DNA of 31,751 nucleotides from a virus. A program made the position numbers and the translations under genes. The stretch spans positions 1 to 31,751 of the IMG/VR virus record IMGVR_UViG_3300020182_000122; one strand, written 5' to 3'. Below the pieces are notes generated by a model that was not told the DNA's origin, ran no database searches, and saw nothing but the letters and a program-made list of their open reading frames with translations. Each line of letters starts with the position of its first letter. The first letter of the stretch is position 1. Positions 8,659 to 15,340 of the stretch are shown here, in pieces.

Positions 8659-8997
8659 CTAGAGCGTAATCTCACGCCCAGAGGCGCGAATGGTCAGGGT
8701 GGTTGCAGCGCTTGCTGTTGTCGAAATGTAGTCCGCATTAAGCAAGACTTGCCCCACCATTTCTGGGCAGGTGTATGTTTCACCCACTTCGATGTTGCGC
8801 GCATTCACAATGCGGTTTGATGCGCCAGCCGTGCCAAGGTTTGTCACCACGTTGATCGTGATGGTCGCAGGCGCAACGCCGTTGTTGGTCACTGTGAACT
8901 TGTCCACGATAGCGTTCACACCATCCGCAGTGTATTGCACGGTGTTTGTGGCTTCAGCCAGCTTGGGTTCAATCAGAACTGTGGGTGTGATGGTCAT
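8659..8997 (-). CDS. Small beta-rich structural protein candidate
   Basis: This 112-residue protein is rich in Thr, Val, Ala and Ile with alternating hydrophobic residues (KFTVTNNGVAPATITINVV), which suggests an all-beta, immunoglobulin-like fold. It resembles the protein of the preceding gene in size and style. The pair may be diverged duplicates or two layers of a decoration or tail structure. The start overlaps the upstream gene by 4 bases (ATGA). No specific family is recognised; the structural role is inferred from the operon. Confidence 0.6.
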   Translation of the reverse strand: MTITPTVLIEPKLAEATNTVQYTADGVNAIVDKFTVTNNGVAPATITINVVTNLGTAGASNRIVNARNIEVGETYTCPEMVGQVLLNADYISTTASAATTLTIRASGREITL

Positions 8998-9329
8998 ACT
9001 GCTTCTGCCCCGCTTGCTGTGATTGTGATGCCAGTGCCAGACGCTTCGATCTGGATTGTGTCACCAGCGTCTAAAATCTGCGTGCCTGTCCATTGGATGT
9101 TTTCTTTGCTGTCGATTGGGAAGTCATAGAATATCGCGTTGCCTGTGCCAGCAGAGCCAGCCGAAGGCACAAAGTAAATGCGATACGTCAAAGCACCCGC
9201 AGATGTGTTCACAATATCCAAGTTCTTCACAAAGGCACGCGTTGAAGCTGGCACCGTGTAAAGCGTTGTAACGCTTGCAGTGATAGCCGCTTGCCCAAGT
9301 TTAACTGGTGTAATGTCGTTATAAGCCAT
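8994..9329 (-). CDS. Small beta-rich structural protein candidate
   Basis: This 111-residue protein begins MAYNDITPVKLGQAAIT. The ATG at 9329 was chosen over an upstream in-frame start because GGAG lies 8 bases before it and it overlaps the preceding stop in a TGATG junction. The sequence is beta-rich (TSVTTLYTVPASTRAFVKNL-type, with DIVNTSAGALTYRIYFVPS). This type is frequent in phage head or tail decoration proteins of about 110 residues. It is translationally coupled to both neighbours. No enzymatic residues were seen. Confidence 0.65.
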   Translation of the reverse strand: MAYNDITPVKLGQAAITASVTTLYTVPASTRAFVKNLDIVNTSAGALTYRIYFVPSAGSAGTGNAIFYDFPIDSKENIQWTGTQILDAGDTIQIEASGTGITITASGAEAV

Positions 9330-10282
9330 CAATAGCACTCCAGCCAAATAAGCGTGTTCGATGTGCGGCCTGGATTAGCCACGTTCTGCCATCGAGTGTT
9401 TCCGCTGTCGTATTCCAAAATTTCACCGTCCGAAGGCGAAGGCGCTTGCACATCGTGCAGTTCGTCAACAGTCTCGCCAGTCTTCATCCGAACAAAGATT
9501 TCGCCAGAGCCGCCAGTCGCAGCGTTCAGAACAACAGCAACAGGCAAATCAAGGTTTGGCGCAGCAGGGCGGACGTTTGTCCATGTTCCAGCCGCAGCAG
9601 GGCTGAAATAGATGATGTCTCCATCGTTCCACGTTTCGCCATATGGCGTGCCGCTAGTATTAAACCCGCGCACCTTGCCAAAACTGGTGATATAGCCAAA
9701 GCCGTTGCTCGGGATGTCTTCGGTTGCCACGCCCATCATATAGAGCGCAGGCTGGGAACCATCAGCAACAGCCTCTGCGAACGTAAGCTTTCCAGATGCG
9801 CCAAGTGTGCCAGTAAACATGACTGGCGTGCCGTTCAGAATGTCACCACCAGATGCGTTCTTGGCGTAATACTGCGTCTCCTGACCGACTTGCAGCATGA
9901 CTTCATCGTTCATGCCAACGTCAATAGTCCCATCATCTTCGTTCCACTGCATCCTGCGCCCCAAGGCGACATGCGGACCAACGCGGTTAAAGTCGATGTA
10001 ATCCAGCTTCTGAAAGTTCTGCTGATAGCTTTCCGCTTTGTTCTGCGCAACGCCAGCATCAAATGCAGCGTTTTCAATCAAGATAGTATTAGCATCAATC
10101 GATGTAGTATTAGCATCAATCAAGACAGTGTTAGCCTCAATCAAGGCAGTTAGCGCCGCAATTTCACCAGGCGTAACACTACCAGAAACGATGAAAAGGC
10201 GTTCAAGCGCCTTGACCATTTCAGGATCATTATCAACGATGCGCGCAATTTGATTTCGTGTTGGGACATTGGGATCTGCCAT
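9329..10282 (-). CDS. Tail-needle or fibre candidate with heptad repeats (gp26 position)
   Basis: This 317-residue protein sits directly after the gp10-like gene, where P22 encodes the tail needle gp26 that plugs the portal channel. The N-terminus (MADPNVPTRNQIARIVDN) is followed at residues 46-73 by four seven-residue repeats of the form L-I-(E/D)-A-N-T-x, a likely short trimeric coiled coil. Then come a conserved-looking beta-rich region (residues about 90-260, with YYAKNASGGDILNGTPVMF) and a C-terminal tip. The globular beta part is much larger than in P22 gp26, so the protein could also be a short fibre. The repeats are directly visible; the needle role is inferred from position. Confidence 0.6.
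   Translation of the reverse strand: MADPNVPTRNQIARIVDNDPEMVKALERLFIVSGSVTPGEIAALTALIEANTVLIDANTTSIDANTILIENAAFDAGVAQNKAESYQQNFQKLDYIDFNRVGPHVALGRRMQWNEDDGTIDVGMNDEVMLQVGQETQYYAKNASGGDILNGTPVMFTGTLGASGKLTFAEAVADGSQPALYMMGVATEDIPSNGFGYITSFGKVRGFNTSGTPYGETWNDGDIIYFSPAAAGTWTNVRPAAPNLDLPVAVVLNAATGGSGEIFVRMKTGETVDELHDVQAPSPSDGEILEYDSGNTRWQNVANPGRTSNTLIWLECY
10074..10154 (-). repeat. 21-bp tandem repeat inside the tail-needle candidate gene
   Basis: Three 21-bp units (10074-10094, 10095-10115, 10116-10136) and a fourth, shortened by 3 bases, share the plus-strand core TCAATCAAGA...AGTATTAGCA. The unit length is seven codons, so it encodes heptads and keeps the reading frame when copies are gained or lost. 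Confidence 0.85.
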
Positions 10283-11682
10283 TAGAACGCCAGCGGCTCA
10301 ACCCGCGCCTCCAATGCTGCGACAGCCACATGAGCGTCTGAGGTGCCACGGAAGCGCTGCATCCGCATGTTCCGCATATGACCCTGCTGCAACCACATCA
10401 AACGCTTGTTGCGCTCTCCTGTCTTGCCTGCACGGATTGGCTTTTCAGCGCTCCATGTGACGCCATCGTTGGAATACTGCGTCCAAATTGTTGGATCTAC
10501 GCCAAACGCTGTCGATCCCGTCAGGCTGACCAGTTCGATGTCATGGAAGATAGCGCCCTGACCGTTGTTGTAGACAATCAATGTGCCGAACTCCCAGCCA
10601 ATCGTCTCGCCCCAGTGCGTCGAAATGGTGTCATCCAGATAGCCAAACTGGTTTGTTGTCGGGTGGCATACGTTCCAGCGGTCATAAGCCCAGATGCAAG
10701 TGCAGGCGTTCCACATGCCATCACCGACCAGTGTAGATGAAAGCGTGAACCAAACAGCCTGACTTGTCGCCTGAGACCCAGCACCGTCAAACACAAGCGT
10801 GTGGCGTGGCAGGTGAACGATTAGGAACGTGTGAGCCTTATCAACCCGTTCTTCCAAAAACGCGGTCGCAAGTTCTGCTTCCGTGTATTCCTGCAAGATT
10901 TCTTCGATCTCGCGTGTGGCAATCTTCTGCGCTGAACCGTTTGCACCCATGTAGATCGATGGTGCCTCGTTAAAGCCACCACCCAAGAACGCAATGTTGT
11001 CCATGAAGACGCAGTTTGCGTGCGTGCCAACTGTTCCCTTCTGGATCTGCGCGCCAGAAATGCGCTGAAATGGAAAGCCTGTAGACCCTACGTTGTCGAA
11101 AACCTCGATCGTGTGGCGGTTCAGTGCATAGACCTCGTTCCGCAGCTTCAGCAAAGCCTTCACTGGATCTGGGTCAGCCTCAGATGAACCATACTTCAAC
11201 GGGTTCACAGCAAACGGGTCATCAAGATCGGTCACAACCAAGAACTCGCCATCTGTGGTCATGTAGTAACCATCGACCCAAACAACGTCCAAGACAGTGC
11301 CAAGATCGGGGTCAGTGACCTGCGTCAGCGTGGTGCCATCATACAGAAACAGATTGTTGTTTGACGCGATTGCCAGATATGTGAAGCCATAGTCAAACGT
11401 CACCCGATCCGTTCCGCCAACATCACCAATCTCAGTGACAGTGTTGTCAGACGCGATCGAAACCAGCTTGGTTCCCATCACACGGTAAATGTAGTTATTC
11501 CAGTATATGCCGCCACGGTTGACGCCTGGGCCTGTGCCAGCTTCCACAATCCCCTCGCCAGGTCGCAGATAACCCTCAGAAATCCCCGTGCCTTTAGGGA
11601 CAGGGATCATGTTCTTTGGGTAGGATGTCCGAAAGTTCGGAGATCCGTCTGCAAATATACCGCTGAGAATGGGAAGCTGCAT
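10282..11682 (-). CDS. Packaged-DNA stabilisation / tail protein, P22 gp10-like
   Basis: This 466-residue protein matches P22 gp10 in length (about 470), place (after gp4) and general sequence style: MQLPILSGIFADGSPNFRT at the N-terminus, then beta-propeller-like repeats such as GIYWNNYIYRVMGTKLVSI and EVYALNRHTIEVFDNVG. In P22, six gp10 molecules extend the portal-gp4 complex and close the head after packaging; the tailspikes and needle attach to it. The family is PF11134 (phage stabilise). Its stop overlaps the start of the tail-needle candidate, consistent with the two being built into the tail in sequence. Confidence 0.85.
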   Translation of the reverse strand: MQLPILSGIFADGSPNFRTSYPKNMIPVPKGTGISEGYLRPGEGIVEAGTGPGVNRGGIYWNNYIYRVMGTKLVSIASDNTVTEIGDVGGTDRVTFDYGFTYLAIASNNNLFLYDGTTLTQVTDPDLGTVLDVVWVDGYYMTTDGEFLVVTDLDDPFAVNPLKYGSSEADPDPVKALLKLRNEVYALNRHTIEVFDNVGSTGFPFQRISGAQIQKGTVGTHANCVFMDNIAFLGGGFNEAPSIYMGANGSAQKIATREIEEILQEYTEAELATAFLEERVDKAHTFLIVHLPRHTLVFDGAGSQATSQAVWFTLSSTLVGDGMWNACTCIWAYDRWNVCHPTTNQFGYLDDTISTHWGETIGWEFGTLIVYNNGQGAIFHDIELVSLTGSTAFGVDPTIWTQYSNDGVTWSAEKPIRAGKTGERNKRLMWLQQGHMRNMRMQRFRGTSDAHVAVAALEARVEPLAF

Positions 11683-11686
11683 TAAA

Positions 11687-12124
11687 TTATCCTACGCGAT
11701 ACCAAGACGAAGTTGCGCCATCATAGCGCATTGTGAAGAAATCGTTAGCAGCAAGTGTTGCCGGCGCACCCACAACAGTGGCTCCAGAAGACACCGTGAG
11801 GGACGTGACGATCTGCGTGCAGTTCACGGTCACTGTGTCCTTGTCAGACGCACCAGTGGGCAGCACAACAACTCCAGTAGCGTATGTGCTAACAGGTGTC
11901 AGGATCAGCCAGACGTTGCCTGTGTTGACCGTGACGCTGAAGCCAGTCGCAGCTGGTGCGGCATACTGGGTGTTCTGCGTGACCGTTGTGACGTTTGCGT
12001 TCACATAGTCCATCAAGGTAGTGACGGATGCCTTGCGGCTGTCGCCATTGTTTGTGGCCCAGACAGCAAGCTGATCGCCGCCCTGCACTGAACTCACAGA
12101 TGAAAGTTGGTTAATGTTTGCCAT
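11687..12124 (-). CDS. Small beta-rich phage structural protein
   Basis: This 145-residue protein begins MANINQLSSVSSVQGGDQLAVW, followed by a short helix (ASVTTLMDYVNANV) and a long Thr/Val-rich beta region. Short proteins with this N-terminal 'ggDqlavw' region and a beta C-terminus are common in podovirus and siphovirus virion operons and are thought to be structural, although a precise role is not established. It lies between the gp4-like and gp10-like genes with only 3-4 bases on each side. Confidence 0.65.
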   Translation of the reverse strand: MANINQLSSVSSVQGGDQLAVWATNNGDSRKASVTTLMDYVNANVTTVTQNTQYAAPAATGFSVTVNTGNVWLILTPVSTYATGVVVLPTGASDKDTVTVNCTQIVTSLTVSSGATVVGAPATLAANDFFTMRYDGATSSWYRVG

Positions 12125-12127
12125 GTC

Positions 12128-12613
12128 TTACTCCAGATCAAGGATACCGTCAGAACCAACGGTAAGAGGGTCTTGCGGGTCTCGCAGGAACGGGTTGTTG
12201 TAATAACGGTAGCCTTTGTTACCAGCGCCAGCAGGGATGGTCTCGTTGCCAAGCTGCATCTCAACAGGCAGTGCAGCGTTTGCAACCACCTCGTTATATG
12301 CGCGCTTTGCAGAGGCTTTCGTCTCAGGGCTGACAGTCTTACCAAAGCCAGCAGAGATGCGAACGGCCAAGTTCAGATACATGGCCTCAATCGCACTGTC
12401 AGGCGCGCCAATCTCTTGATCCAAGTCGCTGTCAGCAGGCGAAGAAGGCAACGGATACCCAAGGCGAATGCCTTTGGCGTTCCACGTTGCCATCATGTTA
12501 TCTAAGCGCCGCAATGCGCTCTCAAGCTGCTGCGGCTGCAAATCAAAGACATACGAAGCAAGACCGATTTCTTCGAATGCCTGTTCGACAATATCACGCT
12601 TCGTATATGCCAT
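12128..12613 (-). CDS. Tail accessory factor / head-completion protein, P22 gp4-like
   Basis: This 161-residue protein starts MAYTKRDIVEQAFEEIGLA and continues with RRLDNMMATWNAKGIRLGY, both typical of the P22 gp4 family (PF11650; P22 gp4 has 166 residues). In P22, twelve copies bind below the portal ring after packaging and form the first layer of the tail; P22 gp4 also has peptidoglycan-cleaving activity, which cannot be judged here. The second half (SAKRAYNEVVANAALPVEMQ) fits the family's helical region. Gene order coat, gp4-like, gp10-like agrees with P22. Confidence 0.9.
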   Translation of the reverse strand: MAYTKRDIVEQAFEEIGLASYVFDLQPQQLESALRRLDNMMATWNAKGIRLGYPLPSSPADSDLDQEIGAPDSAIEAMYLNLAVRISAGFGKTVSPETKASAKRAYNEVVANAALPVEMQLGNETIPAGAGNKGYRYYNNPFLRDPQDPLTVGSDGILDLE

Positions 12614-12616
12614 GTG

Positions 12617-12805
12617 TTATTCCTTAGCTTTGCGCTTTGCCGCAGGTTTCTTTGCGGGCTTCTTGGGTGCCTTGGCTTCGTCCGTTGACTTGGCCCAGCC
12701 CTCTTTCACCTTCGCAGCAACTTCACCTTCTTCAACAACGATGTAGTCAAAGCTGTCACCGTGGATCTGGTGCTTGCCTGGGTGTTTATAAAGCATAACG
12801 CTCAT
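12617..12805 (-). CDS. Small protein with lysine/alanine-rich tail
   Basis: The 62-residue product begins MSVMLYKHPGKHQIHGDSFD. The ATG at 12805 has AAGGAGG about 7 bases upstream, which decides the start against a longer in-frame version. Residues 1-40 look folded (FDYIVVEEGEVAAKVKEGW); residues 42-62 are a flexible basic tail of repeated KKPAKK-type units. Similar small proteins occur between coat and tail genes in many proteobacterial phages. The basic tail might bind packaged DNA or the capsid interior. No function is known. Confidence 0.65.
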   Translation of the reverse strand: MSVMLYKHPGKHQIHGDSFDYIVVEEGEVAAKVKEGWAKSTDEAKAPKKPAKKPAAKRKAKE

Positions 12806-12816
12806 GTGAGCCTCCT

Positions 12817-12936
12817 TCAAATGGGCTGGACGGACTGCGCGATTGCGCTGACCCACCAGATAACAAAGCACACGAACACAATCAGGAACCTCGCGCCCTC
12901 GCGCGCATGATATAAGTCTCGCAGAAAATCGATCAT
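12817..12936 (-). CDS. 39-residue single-span membrane protein
   Basis: The product begins MIDFLRDLYHAREGARF and then has one hydrophobic segment (LIVFVCFVIWWVSAIA, residues about 18-33) and a short polar end. The ATG overlaps the stop of the zinc-ribbon gene (ATGA), and GGAG lies 8 bases upstream. The charged N-terminus with positive residues before the segment suggests a cytoplasmic N-terminus. A membrane peptide inside a virion operon could be a host-membrane effector or a lysis accessory factor. No family is recognised. Confidence 0.6.
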   Translation of the reverse strand: MIDFLRDLYHAREGARFLIVFVCFVIWWVSAIAQSVQPI

Positions 12937-13064
12937 GCCTTCAACTCCCCTACTTCGTGTTCTTTCATGTCGTGCATTGCCCGGCAGCACATAAACTTAT
13001 TGCCGTGTAAGAGGGTGTGAACTGTACCGCACTTCGGGCATTTTACACTGCGTGGTTCACCCAT
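12933..13064 (-). CDS. 43-residue zinc-ribbon-like protein
   Basis: The product begins MGEPRSVKCPKCGTVHTLLH and has C9, C12, C26, C27 and H31, a CxxC knuckle followed 14 residues later by CC, which fits a small zinc ribbon. The ATG at 13064 has AGGAG 7-8 bases upstream and lies just after the hairpin behind the coat gene. It overlaps the membrane-peptide gene (ATGA). Small zinc ribbons of this kind are frequent in phages; nucleic-acid or protein binding is possible, with no direct evidence. Confidence 0.65.
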   Translation of the reverse strand: MGEPRSVKCPKCGTVHTLLHGNKFMCCRAMHDMKEHEVGELKA

Positions 13065-13086
13065 CTTTTTGCTCCTATAAAGAGTA

Positions 13087-13108
13087 GGGTGGGACCGAAG
13101 CCCCACCC
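13087..13108 (-). terminator. UUCG-capped hairpin after the coat gene
   Basis: On the minus strand the transcript would form a 9-bp stem (GGGTGGGGC with GTCCCACCC, one G-U pair) closed by a C(UUCG)G tetraloop, starting 9 bases after the coat stop codon. The following bases (TACTCTTTA) are only weakly U-rich, so it is probably a partial terminator or an mRNA-stabilising element that keeps coat expression above the genes downstream. Confidence 0.75.
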
Positions 13109-13116
13109 AAAGATCA

Positions 13117-14385
13117 TTAAGTCTGCGAGAACAGCATGATGCCAGCCATTTCAGGCTGAAGCAGCGCCACACCAAACAGTGTATCCCAACGATACTTTGT
13201 TTTCTGTGTGTTGATGTCGAACTGTTTCTGCATGACCAACTCAACACCCTGATCGGTTGTTGCGCGCATGATGTCAGCACCAGCATCTGTTGGAACTGCG
13301 AGCGAAGCTGGAAGCAGTTCGATCGCATCACGGTGCCAGAAGCAGTTCACAGCAGCGTCAGCAGTGTTCAGGAATGTGATCGCCGCGCCATCAGCAGGCG
13401 TTGCAGTCACGTTCTGATACTGTGCTTCTGCATCAGTCGAGCCACCGTTAGAAACGATCGCAGGGCTGATTGTGATTGTGCCTGAACCACCAGAACCAGA
13501 TACGATGCCTGTGACGCGGAACGTCTTGAGCTGACCTGTGTCTTGCTTGGTGATGTGGTGAACAGCGTTTACGCCAGCGATGGTGAACGCGTCACCAACT
13601 TTGACTGTGCCTGAACCAACAGCAACGATCAGAGACTGTGTGCGGTTGTCTACGTTAGAAACCTCACCAGTCGCAGCAGTCGATGTTGCAGCAGGTGTGT
13701 GATACTGGTTTGCACCGTTGACAGTCACAGTTGTGCCAGCAGCCGCTGTGAGGCGGTTTGCATAGTCCATCTTGAATGTCTGGAAACCAGCCACTTCACC
13801 AACATACGAACGACGATATGCTTCAGTTGGCATTTCGTTCATTGTCTGACGTGCAGCCAAGTCACCCGCCATGCCGTTATAGTCACGGCTGGAAAGCGCA
13901 AAGTTACGACCGTCCATCATGACGCCTTGCTCGTTCATCAGAGCATCAGCTTCTGCGATGTCGGAATAACCGCCAGCAGCAGTGGTGCGCTTAGAAACGA
14001 TTGTGCCTTGGTTAGACGCAACAGTCAGTGTCGCCACGTTGATGTCAGACGCCAACTTCTGTGCAGCAGAGGAACCAAGACGGTTCTCTTGCAGCTGGTC
14101 ACGCAGTTCTTTGGCAGTCAAAAGCGCTGTGCTGTGCTTCTGGTAGCCAATAGTTGCGGGAACAGACAACTGAGTGTTGTCACCGAAGTTAGATGTTGCA
14201 TCTGAACCATCGTAAGATTGCGCAATGTAAGGCATTGGACGCGAGATGGTGTCAGACGAACGCTCCATTTCAGAGCCGTTCGTGTTGTATTTGCTGACCA
14301 AAGACGAAAGCACAAGTGCATCGTTAAAGCCTGCAAGGATGTCTTCAAACGCTACGCGTTCTTCTTTTGAAAATGAGTTAGCCAT
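13117..14385 (-). CDS. Major capsid (coat) protein, P22 gp5-like
   Basis: This 422-residue protein is in the coat position, directly after the scaffold, and is close in length to P22 gp5 (430). The N-terminus MANSFSKEERVAFEDILAGF NDALVLSS (two pieces) and the later VGDAFTIAGVNAVHHITKQD and GVELVMQKQFDINTQKTKYR segments agree with the P22 coat family (PF11651), which adds an inserted I-domain to the HK97 fold. The ribosome site GGAG lies 6 bases before the ATG. A strong hairpin follows the gene. It builds the procapsid shell with the scaffold and portal. Confidence 0.9.
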   Translation of the reverse strand: MANSFSKEERVAFEDILAGFNDALVLSSLVSKYNTNGSEMERSSDTISRPMPYIAQSYDGSDATSNFGDNTQLSVPATIGYQKHSTALLTAKELRDQLQENRLGSSAAQKLASDINVATLTVASNQGTIVSKRTTAAGGYSDIAEADALMNEQGVMMDGRNFALSSRDYNGMAGDLAARQTMNEMPTEAYRRSYVGEVAGFQTFKMDYANRLTAAAGTTVTVNGANQYHTPAATSTAATGEVSNVDNRTQSLIVAVGSGTVKVGDAFTIAGVNAVHHITKQDTGQLKTFRVTGIVSGSGGSGTITISPAIVSNGGSTDAEAQYQNVTATPADGAAITFLNTADAAVNCFWHRDAIELLPASLAVPTDAGADIMRATTDQGVELVMQKQFDINTQKTKYRWDTLFGVALLQPEMAGIMLFSQT

Positions 14386-14402
14386 TTTCTACTCCATTAA
14401 GT

Positions 14403-15311
14403 TTAAGCTGATCGCTTCTGCTTCTTATACTGGAAAACCTTAGAATAGTCTCCAGTTCTTTCGGCTTCGGCTCTCAGACGTTCAAGGGTGTTGTCTACCG
14501 ATCCAGAAGGGCGACCTGTGCCGCTGATCTTCTTTTCTGGCTTCGCTGACGCCTTGCGTTTTGTGACTTTCAAATTGGTCTCCAATTTTGCCACCGCAAA
14601 GGCGAACTTCACGGGATCTACAATTGAGGAAAGTTCCTTCGCTTTCTTCGGGTTCTTGCCCAAAGCATAAACGACAAGAGCGGGGTTCTCCGCACCCTGA
14701 ACAATCATGCCTTGCTGCATCACGCTGAGAGTGTCCTGCACCACATCCTCTGCTGTCTCATAGTCTCTGACTTTAAGATCAGCTTTGGAAGAGTGATAAC
14801 TCTCCAACTTGCCTTCCCATTCCTTCTGCACAGATTGCTGTTTAGCCTGAATGTTGGCCTGCTGTTCGTCATGCTGTCGCTTCTTTTCATACCACGACGC
14901 AAGTTCCGTCTCATATCGGTCGGTGTCGTAATCCGCGCTTTCGAGCGTTGGCTTTTGACCTAGAGGCTGACGCGCAGGCGCTTGCCCTTGCTCCATTCTC
15001 TCTAGCTTCTGCTCCAACTCCTTGGCGCGTTTCTTTTCCTCACGATACTGCTTGCGAAGATCGCGGACCCATTCAGGCGCGCGGGCTTCTTCCTCATCTT
15101 CAGGGTCAGGCGCTTCCCCATCAATAGTGACAACAACATCAGCTTCGTCTTCAGCTTCAGCCTCAGAAGGCTCGTCCTCTTCAACTTCGCCATCAAGTTC
15201 AGCCTCTTCAGCTTCTACTTCTGGCTCATCTTCAAGTTCAAATTCTGGCTCCTCCGCTTCAGTTTCCTGAAAGTCAAAGTCATCGTCTATTTCTGCCTTT
15301 TCAATCTGCAT
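14403..15311 (-). CDS. Scaffolding protein
   Basis: The 302-residue product has a very acidic N-terminal third (repeated Glu/Asp, residues 1-80), a charged coiled-coil-like middle (EWVRDLRKQYREEKKRAKEL) and a basic C-terminal end (KVFQYKKQKRSA). In P22 gp8 a basic C-terminal helix-turn-helix binds the coat, and the same is likely here. The ATG at 15311 (MQIEKAEID) was chosen because GAGG lies 5 bases upstream; an in-frame TTG at 15326 has no good site. It lies between portal and coat. Scaffold guides procapsid assembly and leaves before or during packaging. Confidence 0.85.
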   Translation of the reverse strand: MQIEKAEIDDDFDFQETEAEEPEFELEDEPEVEAEEAELDGEVEEDEPSEAEAEDEADVVVTIDGEAPDPEDEEEARAPEWVRDLRKQYREEKKRAKELEQKLERMEQGQAPARQPLGQKPTLESADYDTDRYETELASWYEKKRQHDEQQANIQAKQQSVQKEWEGKLESYHSSKADLKVRDYETAEDVVQDTLSVMQQGMIVQGAENPALVVYALGKNPKKAKELSSIVDPVKFAFAVAKLETNLKVTKRKASAKPEKKISGTGRPSGSVDNTLERLRAEAERTGDYSKVFQYKKQKRSA

Positions 15312-15340
15312 TAGATCCTCGTTCAATTCTCACCCATCTT

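Noticed and set aside
15022-15270. Serine-rich plus-strand frame
   Set aside because: It mirrors the Glu-rich (GAA/GAG) N-terminus of the scaffold, which gives Ser-rich translation on the opposite strand.
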